A stretch of DNA of 64,000 nt from positions 1,330,783 through 1,394,782 of the forward strand of contig CM064552.1 of NCBI GenBank assembly GCA_032716605.1, read 5' to 3'. Of this stretch, positions 46,131 to 55,768 are shown piece by piece (position 1 is the first letter of the stretch; the number at the start of each line of letters is the position of its first letter). The notes beneath the pieces are model-generated. The model saw nothing but the letters and a program-made list of their open reading frames with translations. It ran no database searches and had not been told where the DNA came from. A program made the position numbers and the translations under genes. Source of the stretch: Paralithodes platypus (taxonomy: Eukaryota > Arthropoda > Malacostraca > Decapoda > Lithodidae).

Positions 46131-46213
46131 ACACACACACACACACACACACACCCTGTATGTATGACTTTTATTGTATGTTTATATGTATTAATCTCTC
46201 TATATCCATCTAG

Positions 46214-46291
46214 GTAACATGGATGCGAGGGCGTGACCTACACATCCTAACAGTGGGACCAGTTACATACACCGCTGACGAACGGTTCAAG
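46214..46291 (+). CDS. Dpr exon 3: IgV core with conserved Trp
   Basis: Acceptor CCATCTAG, donor AAG|GTTAGT; 26 codons in phase 0 both ends (residues 74-99): VTWMRGRDLHILTVG with the IgV tryptophan (W76), then VTYTADERFK. This is the only complete member of a run of five exon-like copies. Confidence 0.9.
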
Positions 46292-46309
46292 GTTAGTGTG
46301 TTCTCGGTT

Positions 46310-46490
46310 TTCAGATTTTGTTTTCTATGTGAATGAGGGAGACAAAAGGTAGAACTGTCTGTGATGAGTGCCGCCCCCAGAGTTGAAAGAGTGACAGGGC
46401 CAAAATCAGGGAATGTGCCAGCCAAAGTGCCTGGACACACGGAGTTTGAAGCCATTTAAGTCATAGGATGAGGGGAAGATGGATTCAGAT
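46310..46490 (-). mobile_element. LINE 3' fragment, reversed
   Basis: Reverse complement of the 43895-44120 fragment, starting about 20 bases after exon 3. Confidence 0.6.
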
Positions 46491-46530
46491 TTGTGTCATG
46501 CGGTGTTCTCAGTCTTGTTATCCGTGGTCA

Positions 46531-46638
46531 TTAACCGTGGTCATTTTAGTGTACCATGACGCACTCTTTGGTTTATTCTCGATATTGTTAGACGATGTTA
46601 ATAAGTTTAGGAAGGATATGTGGTAGTTCAAGGGTTAA
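46531..46638. mobile_element. Half piggyBac-like MITE
   Basis: TTAACC at left, GGGTTAA at right, with ATATTGTTAGACGAT inside; a single-arm copy. Confidence 0.5.
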
Positions 46639-46639
46639 T

Positions 46640-47780
46640 TGACATATACTGTATTTTTTTTATTTATTATTTTTTTTGTTCTATATTCCAACTTACTTCC
46701 TCTCGGGCATAGGTATATATATACCCCCCCCCCCATAAACACAAAGCCGTTTTAATTTAATGAACCTAGACTCTCTGAACACGAGTTTCATTACAAAGGG
46801 AATGTGTGTTTGTGTAGCCTTGCCTCCACATGAGCCACTGTGATAAGAGCTACTGCACCAGGAGTGTTTACATAGAGATGGTATTCACACATTCAAGACT
46901 TGCCTGTATTTCAAAGGTGGTCATGCACACTATAGAAACGGAGGGCTGGGCCCTCAGATCTACTACTATTTATAACAGAAATAGCATTTTTTAAATGCTG
47001 GTTGCGAAGGTAATTTAACCCTCCCGAAAATCTCCAGATCTGCCCCGTAGCCTGGCAGGGTTTAGAACCCTGGTTAGTAGCCTCAATAGGTCTACCGTCT
47101 ACCCAAGATCTATATAGACCTTGTGTCTACCAGATTCCCGAGCTAACACTGTACTACCATGGACGTACAATAGGATAGCAACCTTATTTCTCCTTGAAAG
47201 AACCAGGTGAGAGTTTCGTGGTAGCTGATCACGTGGTAGGTTTCTTATTAAGGGCTCATAAAACACTTTTTAAACCGAATCCAAACCGAACAGCGTTCGG
47301 CTAGCAATCCCGTAGTGAATCGGTCATGGTCGGGTAAAGCACAGTCTGCAGATATATCTGTAGACTGTGGGGTAAAGGGGCCGTCACACATAGCTGAACC
47401 GGAGCCCGAACGCTACCTGAACAGCGTTCTGGTAGCGTTCGCATAGCGGATCGGGTATACTCTGGCAATATTCTCCCTCATTCTGGTAAGGTCAGGTGCG
47501 GTTCGGGGGAGGCGGCAAAATTTTACCGCAGCAGTAAAATTTGGCTGAATTTTTAGTGGTTGGTTCTTGGTCATGCTTGGTTCTGGTACTCCACCAACGA
47601 CTATTTTACACTATTCCAAACATAAACTCGGGTAGTACTCTGGTTGCGGGATTCTTGCGGGCACAGGATATTACAATTTTATTGACAAAATATTAAATAC
47701 AAAACAGATGAGAGATTCAGTCAGATAAGGGATTCAGAAAGCGTCAGTCTCATCAATTCAGTTTGATCTCCCAAGTATTC
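46640..47780. other. Intron 3, mostly unassigned
   Basis: 47330-47480 has repeated GAACAGCGTTCGG/GAACGCTACC motifs and a near-palindrome CAGTCTGCAGATATATCTGT at 47342, perhaps a hAT-like MITE remnant (GGGGCCGTCACACATAGC at 47378). Nothing else recognised. Confidence 0.4.
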
Positions 47781-48059
47781 CACGAGCCTCCCAGTAACTA
47801 CCAGTACCCAAGGCGTCTCCCAATAATCCCTAGTACCCCCCCCCCCCCCCCCAGGTCTAACTACCAGTATCTTATGTGTCTCCCCAGTAACCCCAGTACT
47901 ACCCCAGGTCCTGCACAGTGAAGACTCAGATGACTGAACATTACAGATCCAGTATAGCCAAACTAGAGATACAATGTCCATCTCACCAGTACCCTATGTG
48001 TCCCTCCAGTACCCTCAATTATCTCCCAGTTCCCCCAGTAGCCCTCAGTACTTCCCCAG
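47780..48059 (+). repeat. CCAGT-rich tract with many AG acceptors
   Basis: Pyrimidine-rich sequence with repeated CCCAGTACC and a C-run (47837-47852) upstream of the exon 4 copies. It provides many possible acceptor dinucleotides. Confidence 0.7.
47908..47970 (+). pseudogene. Ghost of Dpr exon 4 (first)
   Basis: Acceptor ACCCCAG, then VLHSEDSDD, a TGA in place of Trp, and TLQIQYSQTRDT; it breaks off before the Cys codon. Confidence 0.85.
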
Positions 48060-48118
48060 GTCTTACACAGTGAAGAAACAGATGAGTGGACCCTACAGAT
48101 CCGGTACAGTCGGTCTTC
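48060..48118 (+). pseudogene. Ghost of Dpr exon 4 (second)
   Basis: Acceptor TTCCCCAG, then VLHSEETDEWTLQIRYS followed by CCAGTACC-type intron sequence. Lacks the second half of the exon and its donor. Confidence 0.85.
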
Positions 48119-48192
48119 CCAGTACCCTATGAATCTCACCAGTACCTAATGTGTCCCTCCAGTTTCCCCAGCAACCTTCAGTACTCCCCCAG

Positions 48193-48325
48193 GTCTTGCA
48201 CAGTGAGGAAACAGATGACTGGACGTTACAGATCCGGTACAGTCAGACTAGAGATACAGGGACCTACAAGTGTCAGGTGAACTCTGACCCCAAGATTGTC
48301 AGAAACGTCTACCTCAGTGTTACAG
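48193..48325 (+). CDS. Dpr exon 4: second half of IgV domain
   Basis: Acceptor CTCCCCCAG, donor ACAG|GTCAGT; enters in phase 0, leaves in phase 1 (residues 100-143 and first base of 144). Reads VLHSEETDDWTLQIRYSQTR, DTGTYKCQV with the second IgV cysteine (C126), then NVYLSVT, the final beta strand. Confidence 0.92.
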
Positions 48326-48372
48326 GTCAGTGTTATAGGTTATAAGCTAGCATTGTAGGTTTTACTTGTAAG
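48302..48372 (+). repeat. Start of GTTACAGGTTGTAAGTTA-type minisatellite
   Basis: Begins at the exon 4/intron 4 border and continues after an inserted retroposon at 48712-48945. Units of ~20 bp contain both TACAGGT and GTAAGT. Confidence 0.7.
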
Positions 48373-48730
48373 TTGTTGTTGTAGTTCCCGAGACTGTTCT
48401 ATGACTGTCTGGCCGAGTAGTCCCGAGTCTGGTTGACCGAAGCCTTGTCAGATGCTCGGGCCCCCGAAGGGGCCAGGGTGAGACGAGATCTGTCTCTGAG
48501 AGGGCAGTGGCGGAGGGGATCAACAGCTCAAGGGCTCGCACCCCCGAGCCAATGTCCCCACCATCCACAACCCCCCTTGCAGTGTCACCCAATCGGGTGA
48601 TCTCGCCAGCACCTAGAAGGAAAAGTAATACAGGAAAAGAGACAGACAGAATCGGCTAAGGTAGGGTAGAGGATACGAAACCTCACTCTGGATAGGACCA
48701 GCTGTCACCCGTGTACTTACAATAACTTGT
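48373..48730 (-). mobile_element. (AAC)n-tailed retroposon, reversed
   Basis: Starts with GTTGTTGTTG (reversed tail), then TCTGGCCGAGTAG and, at the other end, CCTCACTCTGGATAGGACCA, the family's start reversed. Divergent from the 44500 and 55769 copies. TACTTGTAAGTT on both sides may be its duplication, but the host repeat contains this word anyway. Confidence 0.6.
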
Positions 48731-48945
48731 ACTTGTAAGTTATTGTTGTAGGTTGTAAAGTTAGTGTTGTAGTTTGTAAGTTAGTGTTACAGGTTGTAAG
48801 CTAGTGTTGAAGGGTAATACTACAGTATGTGTTGTACTATGCTTTAGGTTGTGAATTGGAGTCGTAGGTTGTAAAGTTAGTGTTCTAGGTTGTAAGTTAG
48901 TATTGTAGGTTGTTAGTGTTACAGGTCACCTGTTTACTTTCTAGG
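48712..48945 (+). repeat. GTTGTAAGTTAGTGTTGTAG minisatellite
   Basis: About ten degenerate ~20-24 bp units right of the retroposon, same family as 48302-48372. Confidence 0.8.
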
Positions 48946-49328
48946 CACTGCCCCGATAGCATATTTTGAATATGGGAATAATCATACAATGCTAATTTAT
49001 TGGAAGCTGCTAGGGTATTATAATTGTGTGTCGGTGGCTTTGTGGTAATGTACTGAAACTAAGTACAGCACAAATTCCATCCCAATTATATCTTCCCATT
49101 TAAATATCGGGATTTGAACCCAGGACTTTACTAGCAGTCCAGACCACTCCACCACACCTTGCGACGCCAGCTGTCAAGATATGACAATCGTAAGCTTTGA
49201 TATTGTAATACTTTCAGGGCCCAGTGTTCTAACCTACTGCTTCTGCTGGCAACACTAACAAATGTCAGTGTTAGAGTTTAGAGGGCGTTAGTTATACATC
49301 ATAAATGTTTTAGATATACATAAACACA

Positions 49329-49330
<2 letters not shown>
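48946..49330. other. Unassigned intronic DNA
   Basis: No gene; 49100-49160 has a weak tRNA-like GGATTTGAACCC. Confidence 0.4.

Positions 49331-49393
<63 letters not shown>
49331..49393. repeat. TA microsatellite
   Basis: About 30 TA units. Confidence 0.95.
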
Positions 49394-49395
<2 letters not shown>

Positions 49396-49598
49396 CCACA
49401 ACAAAACTATCCATAACATCTTTCCCGTATTCTTTTGACCAACTTTGAACAACTCCATCTCTCAACACAAAATACACGGACACTTTTACACCCAAGTTGA
49501 TGAAGGCTACAGGGGAAAACAAAACACCTACGTATGTCCTAGCCCCATCACACTTTTAACTAATATTTTTTGTTTTATAAAGATTTGTGTTGTATGTT

Positions 49599-49912
49599 TT
49601 AAGGGGGATTTGGGGTTAGCTTGCTCCCTAGACCTCTATCAAGCTTTTTGAAATACCCCTAAGATCCCCCTCGAGATAAATGTGTAAACAAATTTGGTAG
49701 AAATTTGTGCCGGCCGAAGGTCGCTTTCGCTCGCCAAAACAAATAAGACGCCTAAATGGTACGAAAGGTCTTACTATTGCCAAATATATGGGGTGAAAGG
49801 TTTTAAAATCGCCAAAGTAATGGGGCGAACGTCTTAAAATCTCGGAACTAGTGGGGCTAAGCATGAGGGAGAAGGGGGTCCAGAAAAATCTAAGAAACCC
49901 TCCCCTGCAGGA
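49599..49912 (-). mobile_element. TTAA-GGGG MITE, reversed
   Basis: TTAAGGGGGATTTGGGG start; CCTCTATCAAGCTTTTTG, GGCCGAAGGTCGC, CATGAGGGAGAAGGGGGTCC in reverse family order; ends near AAACCCTCCCC. Confidence 0.75.
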
Positions 49913-50700
49913 GTTTGTATAGTATGAGTCACACGAAGGGTTGTAATGCATGTGTCCATACAAACCTTTCAATGATTTTTTTATTTATTTTTTTTGTGTG
50001 TGTGGTTGGGGGGGGGGGGGGGGGCTATGATTCGACGATTTAAATAAGCATAGGAAGGATTTGGGGGAGAGTTTGAGGGGAAATTTATATTATTTTATAA
50101 GCTTAGTAAGGATTTTTGGAAGATTGATGATTAGTTAAGAAATTTCAATAAGCTTAGGAAGAACTGAGAGTCTCGGGGTTAATTGAGATATTTGATTAAG
50201 CTTACGAAGGACTTCTGGACATCTTTCTGCCGAAAAATGTACAAATTAATCTTGAAGGGGGGCGCTGGGGGTGTTTTTGTAGGCTTGTTAGAGGTTTAGG
50301 GATCAAACTTAAAAAGAATAAAAAAAAGTAGTATATTTCATAATGTGCCTTACTAGAATTGCCAATTAAACAGCGGGTAAAAATCCCAGAGTGACTCCCA
50401 ACTTTACCGACCAATTTCCTCCACGTCACTGAATCCCAGGCGGGGAAAAAAAACAAAATATATATATATAGGTTGGGAACTTTAATATCCTAAGAGTTTT
50501 TATTATTTCCTTTTCAATTACATCTCGACGGAGTTTTGAACCGCGTAGCTCATAACCGTATATATTTTATATTAAAACAAAAAATCAATATTAACTGTTA
50601 TTACACACACACACATGCATACATACATACATACATACATACATACATACACACCTCCAATTCCTCAATATTAACTATAGTCCGTTCATAATAATTAGGA
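49913..50700. other. Unassigned with MITE fragment
   Basis: G-run at 50008-50024; 50222-50310 is a short forward TTAA-MITE fragment (CTGCCGAAAAATGTACAAAT); ACAT repeats at 50610-50652. No gene. Confidence 0.5.
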
Positions 50701-50860
50701 CAATAATCCTGACCTCTAACCTCTGTAACTCAAGAACGACCAGAGCAATCGGGCTTATATTCGCACCTTTTGGGAAGAGTCAGCCAGGGAATCGGTGTGG
50801 AATTTTACAACCCATTTGCTCTAGCCCTTTTTGAGATACAGAGATACGAGTTCTGGCCTA
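50700..50860 (+). repeat. Old repeat, uninterrupted relative of 44460-45060
   Basis: Shares CCTCTGTAACTCAAGAACGA and GGGAAGAGTCAGCCAGGGAA with the region around the 44500 retroposon. Confidence 0.65.
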
Positions 50861-50938
50861 AGTATAATGGATAGACTATAGTATGATATTAGTATCTCAT
50901 AGCGTATAGAAATTTTTCACGTTCATTTCGTATGTTTA

Positions 50939-51128
50939 TTAAGGGGAGATGGGTCGTTTTTCTGGTCCCCCTTTCCCTCCTCTTGTTTAGTCCCATTAGT
51001 CTCCAGATTTTAGGACGTTCGGCCCTTTAGTTTACAGGGGGGGGGCTTGATGGAGATCTATGGAAGAAACTATAATATTAATCCAAATATTCATAAATGA
51101 GCAAATAAATACGCCCATCTCTCCTTAA
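50939..51128 (+). mobile_element. TTAA-GGGG MITE with internal deletion
   Basis: Starts TTAAGGGGAGATGGGTCG, loses its centre, resumes at GGGCTTGATGGAGATCTA, ends CATCTCTCCTTAA. Confidence 0.8.
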
Positions 51129-51366
51129 GCGGAGGTTTTCAATTTGCTCCCTAGAACTCCATCAAGCTTAAGATTTAAAAAAACCCACACAGAAACAAGA
51201 ACCCCCTTTGAGATTAATTTGTACGTTTTTCGGTAGAATAATGTCCCGGCCTTCCTCCTAAATTACAGGCTTGCTATCGCTTGCCAGGAACCAATTGACA
51301 CCTAATTGGCACTAAAGGTCTGAAAATTGGTAGAAATGGGGCGGAAAGTCTTTAAATCGCCAAAAC

Positions 51367-51407
<41 letters not shown>

Positions 51408-51466
51408 ACACACACATGAGGGAGAAGGGGATCGAGAAAAAATCTCAAGTGAAAATCTCACTTTAA
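51125..51466 (-). mobile_element. TTAA-GGGG MITE, reversed, sharing a TTAA
   Basis: Starts at the TTAA that ends the previous copy and ends at TTAA 51463-51466. A poly-A run of about 38 (51369-51406) has expanded inside it. Confidence 0.75.
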
Positions 51467-51515
51467 TGGTTCAAAGTTTCTAATTAGCGTAACTTTCTAT
51501 ACGCGGACCACTGTA

Positions 51516-51715
51516 CAGTCGGCCAAATAAGTGATGGCTCGGCACCAAGCATATTTTGATCAATAATTGGCTTCAGCAATATCCAAAACTTGATTTATTT
51601 GTTTCGAGTGGGATATACAAGTATGCTCCTACACTTGCCCACCCTACTCAACATCTGACAGACACGAATACAACTATATTCTATTCCAGACAAACGACTA
51701 CTGGACGGCCAACTG
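51516..51715. mobile_element. Tc1/mariner-like MITE
   Basis: TA-flanked; CAGTCGGCCAAATAAGTGAT at left and GACGGCCAACTG at right. Confidence 0.7.
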
Positions 51716-51769
51716 TACAAGCTGCCACCACCAGAGGGTGACACAGGTAAATACACTACGACGAGATGG

Positions 51770-51850
51770 ATGGGTTGGGTGTGAGAGGGATCTGCCTTGT
51801 ATGGGCCAATCGGCTTTCTGCAGGCTCCCATTTTCTTGTGTTCTTATGGT
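51770..51850 (+). mobile_element. Short CR1 3' end
   Basis: GGGTTGGGTGTGAGAGGGAT, GGCCAATCGGCTTTCTGCAG and TTCTTGTGTTCTTATG tail. Confidence 0.65.
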
Positions 51851-51961
51851 CATAACAATAACTTCCTTCCATTCATATATTATAATGGCTATAACGAAGA
51901 TTGTGTTGCTCTAAATATGTTGTTAATTATGATTTTTTGTTTATTCAAGGAATCAAGTACA

Positions 51962-51992
<31 letters not shown>

Positions 51993-52139
51993 CGGGTTTA
52001 AAGACCGCAAGGTACAATCACAGTACTGCACACAGTGCACAGCAATCATAACATGGTGGCTACAGTCTTTACTGCAGCACAGTACAACAACACAACAACG
52101 CCCCATCATGTTATCACTGGGGCTGATGTTGGTATAGCG

Positions 52140-52535
52140 CTAACAGTGTCTCAGCAAAACTCAATAAAGTCCCCCTGAAGCACTTGCACCTGGCGAAAAT
52201 CGCACCACACCAGCCTTAACCATGCTACAATAAGGCAGTAACAAGAAATCACCGTAACTGCTACAGAGGCTGACTGCACCACCGAAGTGGCGGGCGGTGG
52301 GGTCGCTGCATCCCAACGCCAGAGAGACAGGCCGAATTGTGCCAGTGGGCTGTGAGAGTAAGACACTAGGGAACCTTGGGGCACACCATTATGGCCCCAC
52401 TGCCTTTACCACTCTCAGGAAGAAAGATAGAAATAAGTATGATGAAAAAGGTAAAGTCAGAACTAGCTATGGGAAGTAGTCTAGTAGACAACACAAACCC
52501 TCACTCTGATAGATCCAGCCCACCACAAACCCCAC
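52140..52535 (-). mobile_element. Divergent relative of the (AAC)n retroposon
   Basis: Right end CCTCACTCTGATAGATCCAG matches the family start reversed. The rest is too diverged to align by eye with confidence. Confidence 0.4.
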
Positions 52536-52544
52536 ATTGGGGTT

Positions 52545-52590
52545 TGTAATTGATGAGTAATGTTAAAAACGGGGTATTACTTATTTTTAT
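52545..52590 (+). mobile_element. Tail fragment of tRNA-derived SINE
   Basis: CATTGGGGTTTGTAATTGAT and AACGGGGTATTACTT match the tails at 52870-52920 and 54930-54975. Confidence 0.55.
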
Positions 52591-52779
52591 GGGTTCAGGA
52601 ACTAACTAGTGTATAGCGAGGCCGGTCCGATCTTGGCCCCATTCAATGTTCTTTCCTCTCACTAAAACATTACGCTTTCCATAATGCAGTTGGGTCTGAG
52701 TACATGATTAGATTGATATCCAGAATTCGAAAATGGATATTAATCGTGATCGTGTACTCAACCTTAAACTGTGTTGGTT

Positions 52780-52925
52780 GTGTAATGGTTTAGATGCTTA
52801 TGTTCTGGGTGTGGTGTCCCGAGTTCGAATCCCGGTAGGACCATATGCTTTCATTAGTTTATTCAAGTACATTGGGGTTTGTAATTGATGATTAATGTTA
52901 AGAACGGGGTGGTACTTGTTAAATA
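52780..52925 (+). mobile_element. tRNA-derived SINE
   Basis: GGTTGTGTAATGGTTTAGAT (A box) and CCGAGTTCGAATCCCGG (B box), then a conserved body and tail shared with 54835-54975. Confidence 0.75.
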
Positions 52926-53039
52926 TGGCATATTAATTTCATGCTTTTCCACTAAGTTTCGTGTTTTATTCCGTTGTTTTTTGTGTATATCCACACTCTT
53001 AATAATTGTCTCCCTCAAGGGACTGAAGTTTTCAAAAAG

Positions 53040-53135
53040 GGGTTCCAGTCCTGACGCTATTCTTGACTTACAGTGTGCTGGCATAATCATCCAGAAGGGT
53101 TGATAGCCTCTGAAATCCTATTTTAACTAACTTCT
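53040..53135 (+). repeat. Dispersed repeat shared with 22815-22905
   Basis: CAGTCCTGACGCTATTCTTG to GTTGATAGCCTCTGAAATCC, immediately upstream of the exon 5 region. Confidence 0.6.
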
Positions 53136-53136
53136 T

Positions 53137-53252
53137 CCTCTTCCCTCCCGCCCCGTCAGGATGGGGAAAAACATGTGGGAGAAGGGGGCCGCAAAAACCA
53201 GCCCACCCCCTAAATAACCTCTCTCTCTCTTCCTTCCCTCCCGCCGCGTCAG
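53137..53252 (+). promoter_or_regulatory. Duplicated acceptor region before Dpr exon 5
   Basis: CTTCCCTCCCGCCCCGTCAG (ending 53159) repeats the true acceptor CTTCCCTCCCGCCGCGTCAG (ending 53252). The 93 bases between are a multiple of three and have no stop in the exon's frame. Confidence 0.7.
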
Positions 53253-53425
53253 GAGAGTACGGGACCCAGATCTTGGGCCGGGCCGTAAAGTACCTGCAGA
53301 AGGGGTCATCGCTGTCCCTGGAGTGTGTGGTGACCCATACCAAGGCCCCACCTACGGCCCTCCTCTGGTACCACGGCAGGAAGGTACTGGATTATGACGG
53401 TCCCAGGGGCGGCATCTCTCTGCAG
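53253..53425 (+). CDS. Dpr exon 5: linker and first half of Ig2
   Basis: Acceptor GCCGCGTCAG, donor CTGCAG|GTGGGT. Enters in phase 1, leaves in phase 0 (residues 144-201). Reads GEYGTQILGRAVKYLQKGSS, LSLECVV with the first Ig2 cysteine (C168), LLWYHGRKV with the tryptophan (W182), and DGPRGGISLQ. Confidence 0.9.
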
Positions 53426-53539
53426 GTGGGTGGTTTAGTATGGTTTATATCGTTTAAAGAAGATTATTTTATTTCCCCACCTACATTACCTACACCTATC
53501 TTGCCACAACCATACCTGTACCATAACTGGGGATGCTAC

Positions 53540-54575
53540 TCAAGTGGATTAGGTCATGGCTGATTGGTAGAAAGCAGAGAGTTATTATCAATGGTGTAAA
53601 ATCGGACTGGGGATTAGTTAAAAGTGGGGTCCCCCAAAGGTCGGTTTGGGGCCCCTTCTGTTCATTATCTGCATAAATGATCTTGACTCAGTCATAAAAA
53701 GTAGGATCAGTAAATTTGCTGATGATACTAAAATGGGTAGGATGATAGTTAGCTAGCAACAGGGAATGTCTTCAAAAGGATCTCGATCATTTGCACGAGT
53801 GGTCCATAAATTGGCAAACGAGTTTCAATGTAGACAAATGTAAGGTATTAAGGATTGGAAATCGTAATTTAGAAGCGAAATACAAACTAGACAATGTAGA
53901 ATTGGATAACTCAGAGTGTGAGAAGGATCATTAGTAATGATCTGTAACACAGAAAACAATGTATAAGTGTTAGGAAGAAGGCAAATAGAGTCATAGGATT
54001 CATATCTAGGAGTGTTAGCAACAGGACTGCTGAAGTTTTCTTAAATCTATACTTAGCACTAGTAAGACCCCATTTAGACTATGCTGTCCAATTTTGGTGC
54101 CCTTATTACAGAATGGATATCGACCCTTTAGAGGCAGTCCAAAGAAGAATGCCGAACATGATACATAATATTAGAAACTTATTGTATGAGGAGAGGTTGA
54201 AAGCCTTTGGCTTGCACTCACTAGAAAGATGAAGATGTAGGGGAGACATGATAGAGGTATTTAAATGGATAAAAGGTATAAATAAGGGCGATATAGATAA
54301 GGTATTAAAGCTAAAGAACGGCGACATAACCCGCTCAAATGGTTTCAAGTTAGATAAGTTTAGATTTAGGAAATATATAGGAAAACACTGGTTTGGGAAT
54401 AGAGTTGTTAACATATGGAATGGACTGCCCAGAACAGTGATTAGCTCAGGAACAGTTGAAAACTTTCAGCGTAAGTTGGATTCCCATATGGATGATATGG
54501 ACTGGGTGTGAATGGGAGCTGCCTCGTGTGGACCGCATGGCCTTATGCAGTTTCCCGCGATCTTATGTTCTTAAA
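53540..54575 (+). pseudogene. Degraded CR1 copy in intron 5
   Basis: Begins in the RT domain (IRSWLIGRKQRVIINGVKSD), with frameshifts; the FADDT region near 53716-53731 is still recognisable at DNA level. The last 88 codons (54248-54511) are open: MIEVFKWIKGINKGD to SHMDDMDWV. The tail TCTTATGTTCTTA ends near 54575. Older than the copies at 11390 and 29031. Confidence 0.85.
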
Positions 54576-54690
54576 TTACTCAGTAGCTGTAAGTTGGAGT
54601 TTGTTAAAAATGTTCACTCCCTTGCATGATACAGATACGTGATAATTTAGTGACCTGGCTCCTCAACTATTATTTCTTGTATTGCCTTAG

Positions 54691-54820
54691 GTTGAGAAGT
54701 CCGGACAGCAGACCATCTCTCGGCTCCTGGTGTCTGGTGTGAGGGGCGGTGACTCGGGGAACTACAGCTGCGTCCCCGTCAGAGCTCCCACGGCTTGGGT
54801 TACCGTACACGTTAGTAATG
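54691..54820 (+). CDS. Dpr exon 6: second half of Ig2
   Basis: Acceptor TTGCCTTAG, donor AATG|GTTAGT. Phase 0 in, phase 1 out (residues 202-244). Reads VEKSGQQTISRLLVSGVRGG, GDSGNYSCVPV with the second Ig2 cysteine (C228), and AWVTVHVSN. NYS (225-227) is a possible N-glycosylation site. Confidence 0.9.
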
Positions 54821-54834
54821 GTTAGTGATTTTCT

Positions 54835-54975
54835 AATATATTTATGGTTTAGATGCTCATGCTCTGGGTGTGGTGTCCTGAGTTCGAATCCCGGGAGGAC
54901 CATATGCTTTCATTAGTGTAGTCAAGTACATTGGGGTTTGTAATGGACGATTAATGTTAAGAACGAGGTATTCCT
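54835..54975 (+). mobile_element. tRNA-derived SINE inside intron 6
   Basis: Same family as 52780-52925 (CTGAGTTCGAATCCCGG B box). It lies only about 15 bases after the exon 6 donor. Confidence 0.75.
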
Positions 54976-55173
54976 TAACAAAATATATATATATTTTTGT
55001 TTTCTTATATTTTATATTGATTTTGTTTTGTCATAACTTTTCTTATCTCTTTTCCTAATGGTTAGTGATACTCTTTTCTACTCGCCTCTGTTCCTTTCTA
55101 GTCTCGCATTTTACCCTCTCCTTCACTTTTCTAGTTTCTGCTCTACAGTCCTTTATTCTCTTCTCCCTTACAG

Positions 55174-55382
55174 AGAAGGCTAGAGCGGCCGTACAGAGAG
55201 GAGGCGATCTCAGCAGTATAGCCTCCACAACAATAAGAATACTCCATAGTACTGAACACTTAGCGGTAATACTAACATCCCTAATAGTAGGGTGGCTGAA
55301 CAGACTCCACAGTAATGAACACTTAATGGTCATACTAACATCGCTAATAGTGGGGTGGTTGACCAGACTATCGCCATCTTAG
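55174..55382 (+). CDS. Dpr exon 7: C-terminus with duplicated hydrophobic segment
   Basis: Acceptor CTCCCTTACAG; phase 1; ends TAG (55380-55382). Encodes EKARAAVQRGGDLSSIAS, a stalk as seen in Dprs, then two near-identical 21-residue units: HSTEHLAVILTSLIVGWLNR and HSNEHLMVILTSLIVGWLTR, and LSPS. The hydrophobic part would be a GPI-attachment signal or membrane anchor; the doubling is odd and may create two adjacent membrane segments. Confidence 0.82.
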
Positions 55383-55508
55383 CCCACAAAACCACTTACA
55401 GGTAATATATACTATTTATGTAAGACATTCATGGTCGATGCTTTGGCTATTTGAATCAGAATCAATGTCTATATTCCATTAATAGGCCTACAGTGTTTTT
55501 TCTTTGTA
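55383..55508 (+). other. Probable 3' UTR, no clear signal
   Basis: No AATAAA close to the stop; the nearest, at 55648-55653, lies inside a MITE. Transcript end unknown. Confidence 0.35.
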
Positions 55509-55696
55509 TAACCCATACAGTACCGTTGATGTCCTTTTAGCTACCATATATATGTCCTAGGCATCATAAAATCGTCTAAATAAAGTTTAAATTATCAAAA
55601 CAAAAAAAATCACCATATATCTGTCCTAGGCATCATAAAATGGTGTAAATAAATTTTAAATTAACACAAAACAAATCACCGGTACTGTAAAGGTTA
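55509..55696. mobile_element. piggyBac-like MITE
   Basis: ATACAGTACCGTTGATGTCC start, two copies of TAGGCATCATAAAATCGT-like arms, end CACCGGTACTGTAAAGGTTAA. Confidence 0.55.
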
Positions 55697-55768
55697 AGAC
55701 ACTATGAATACAACTTATATTCTAGATTAATTTATAACTCACTTTAGATCTCTACTTTGATAAGAATT

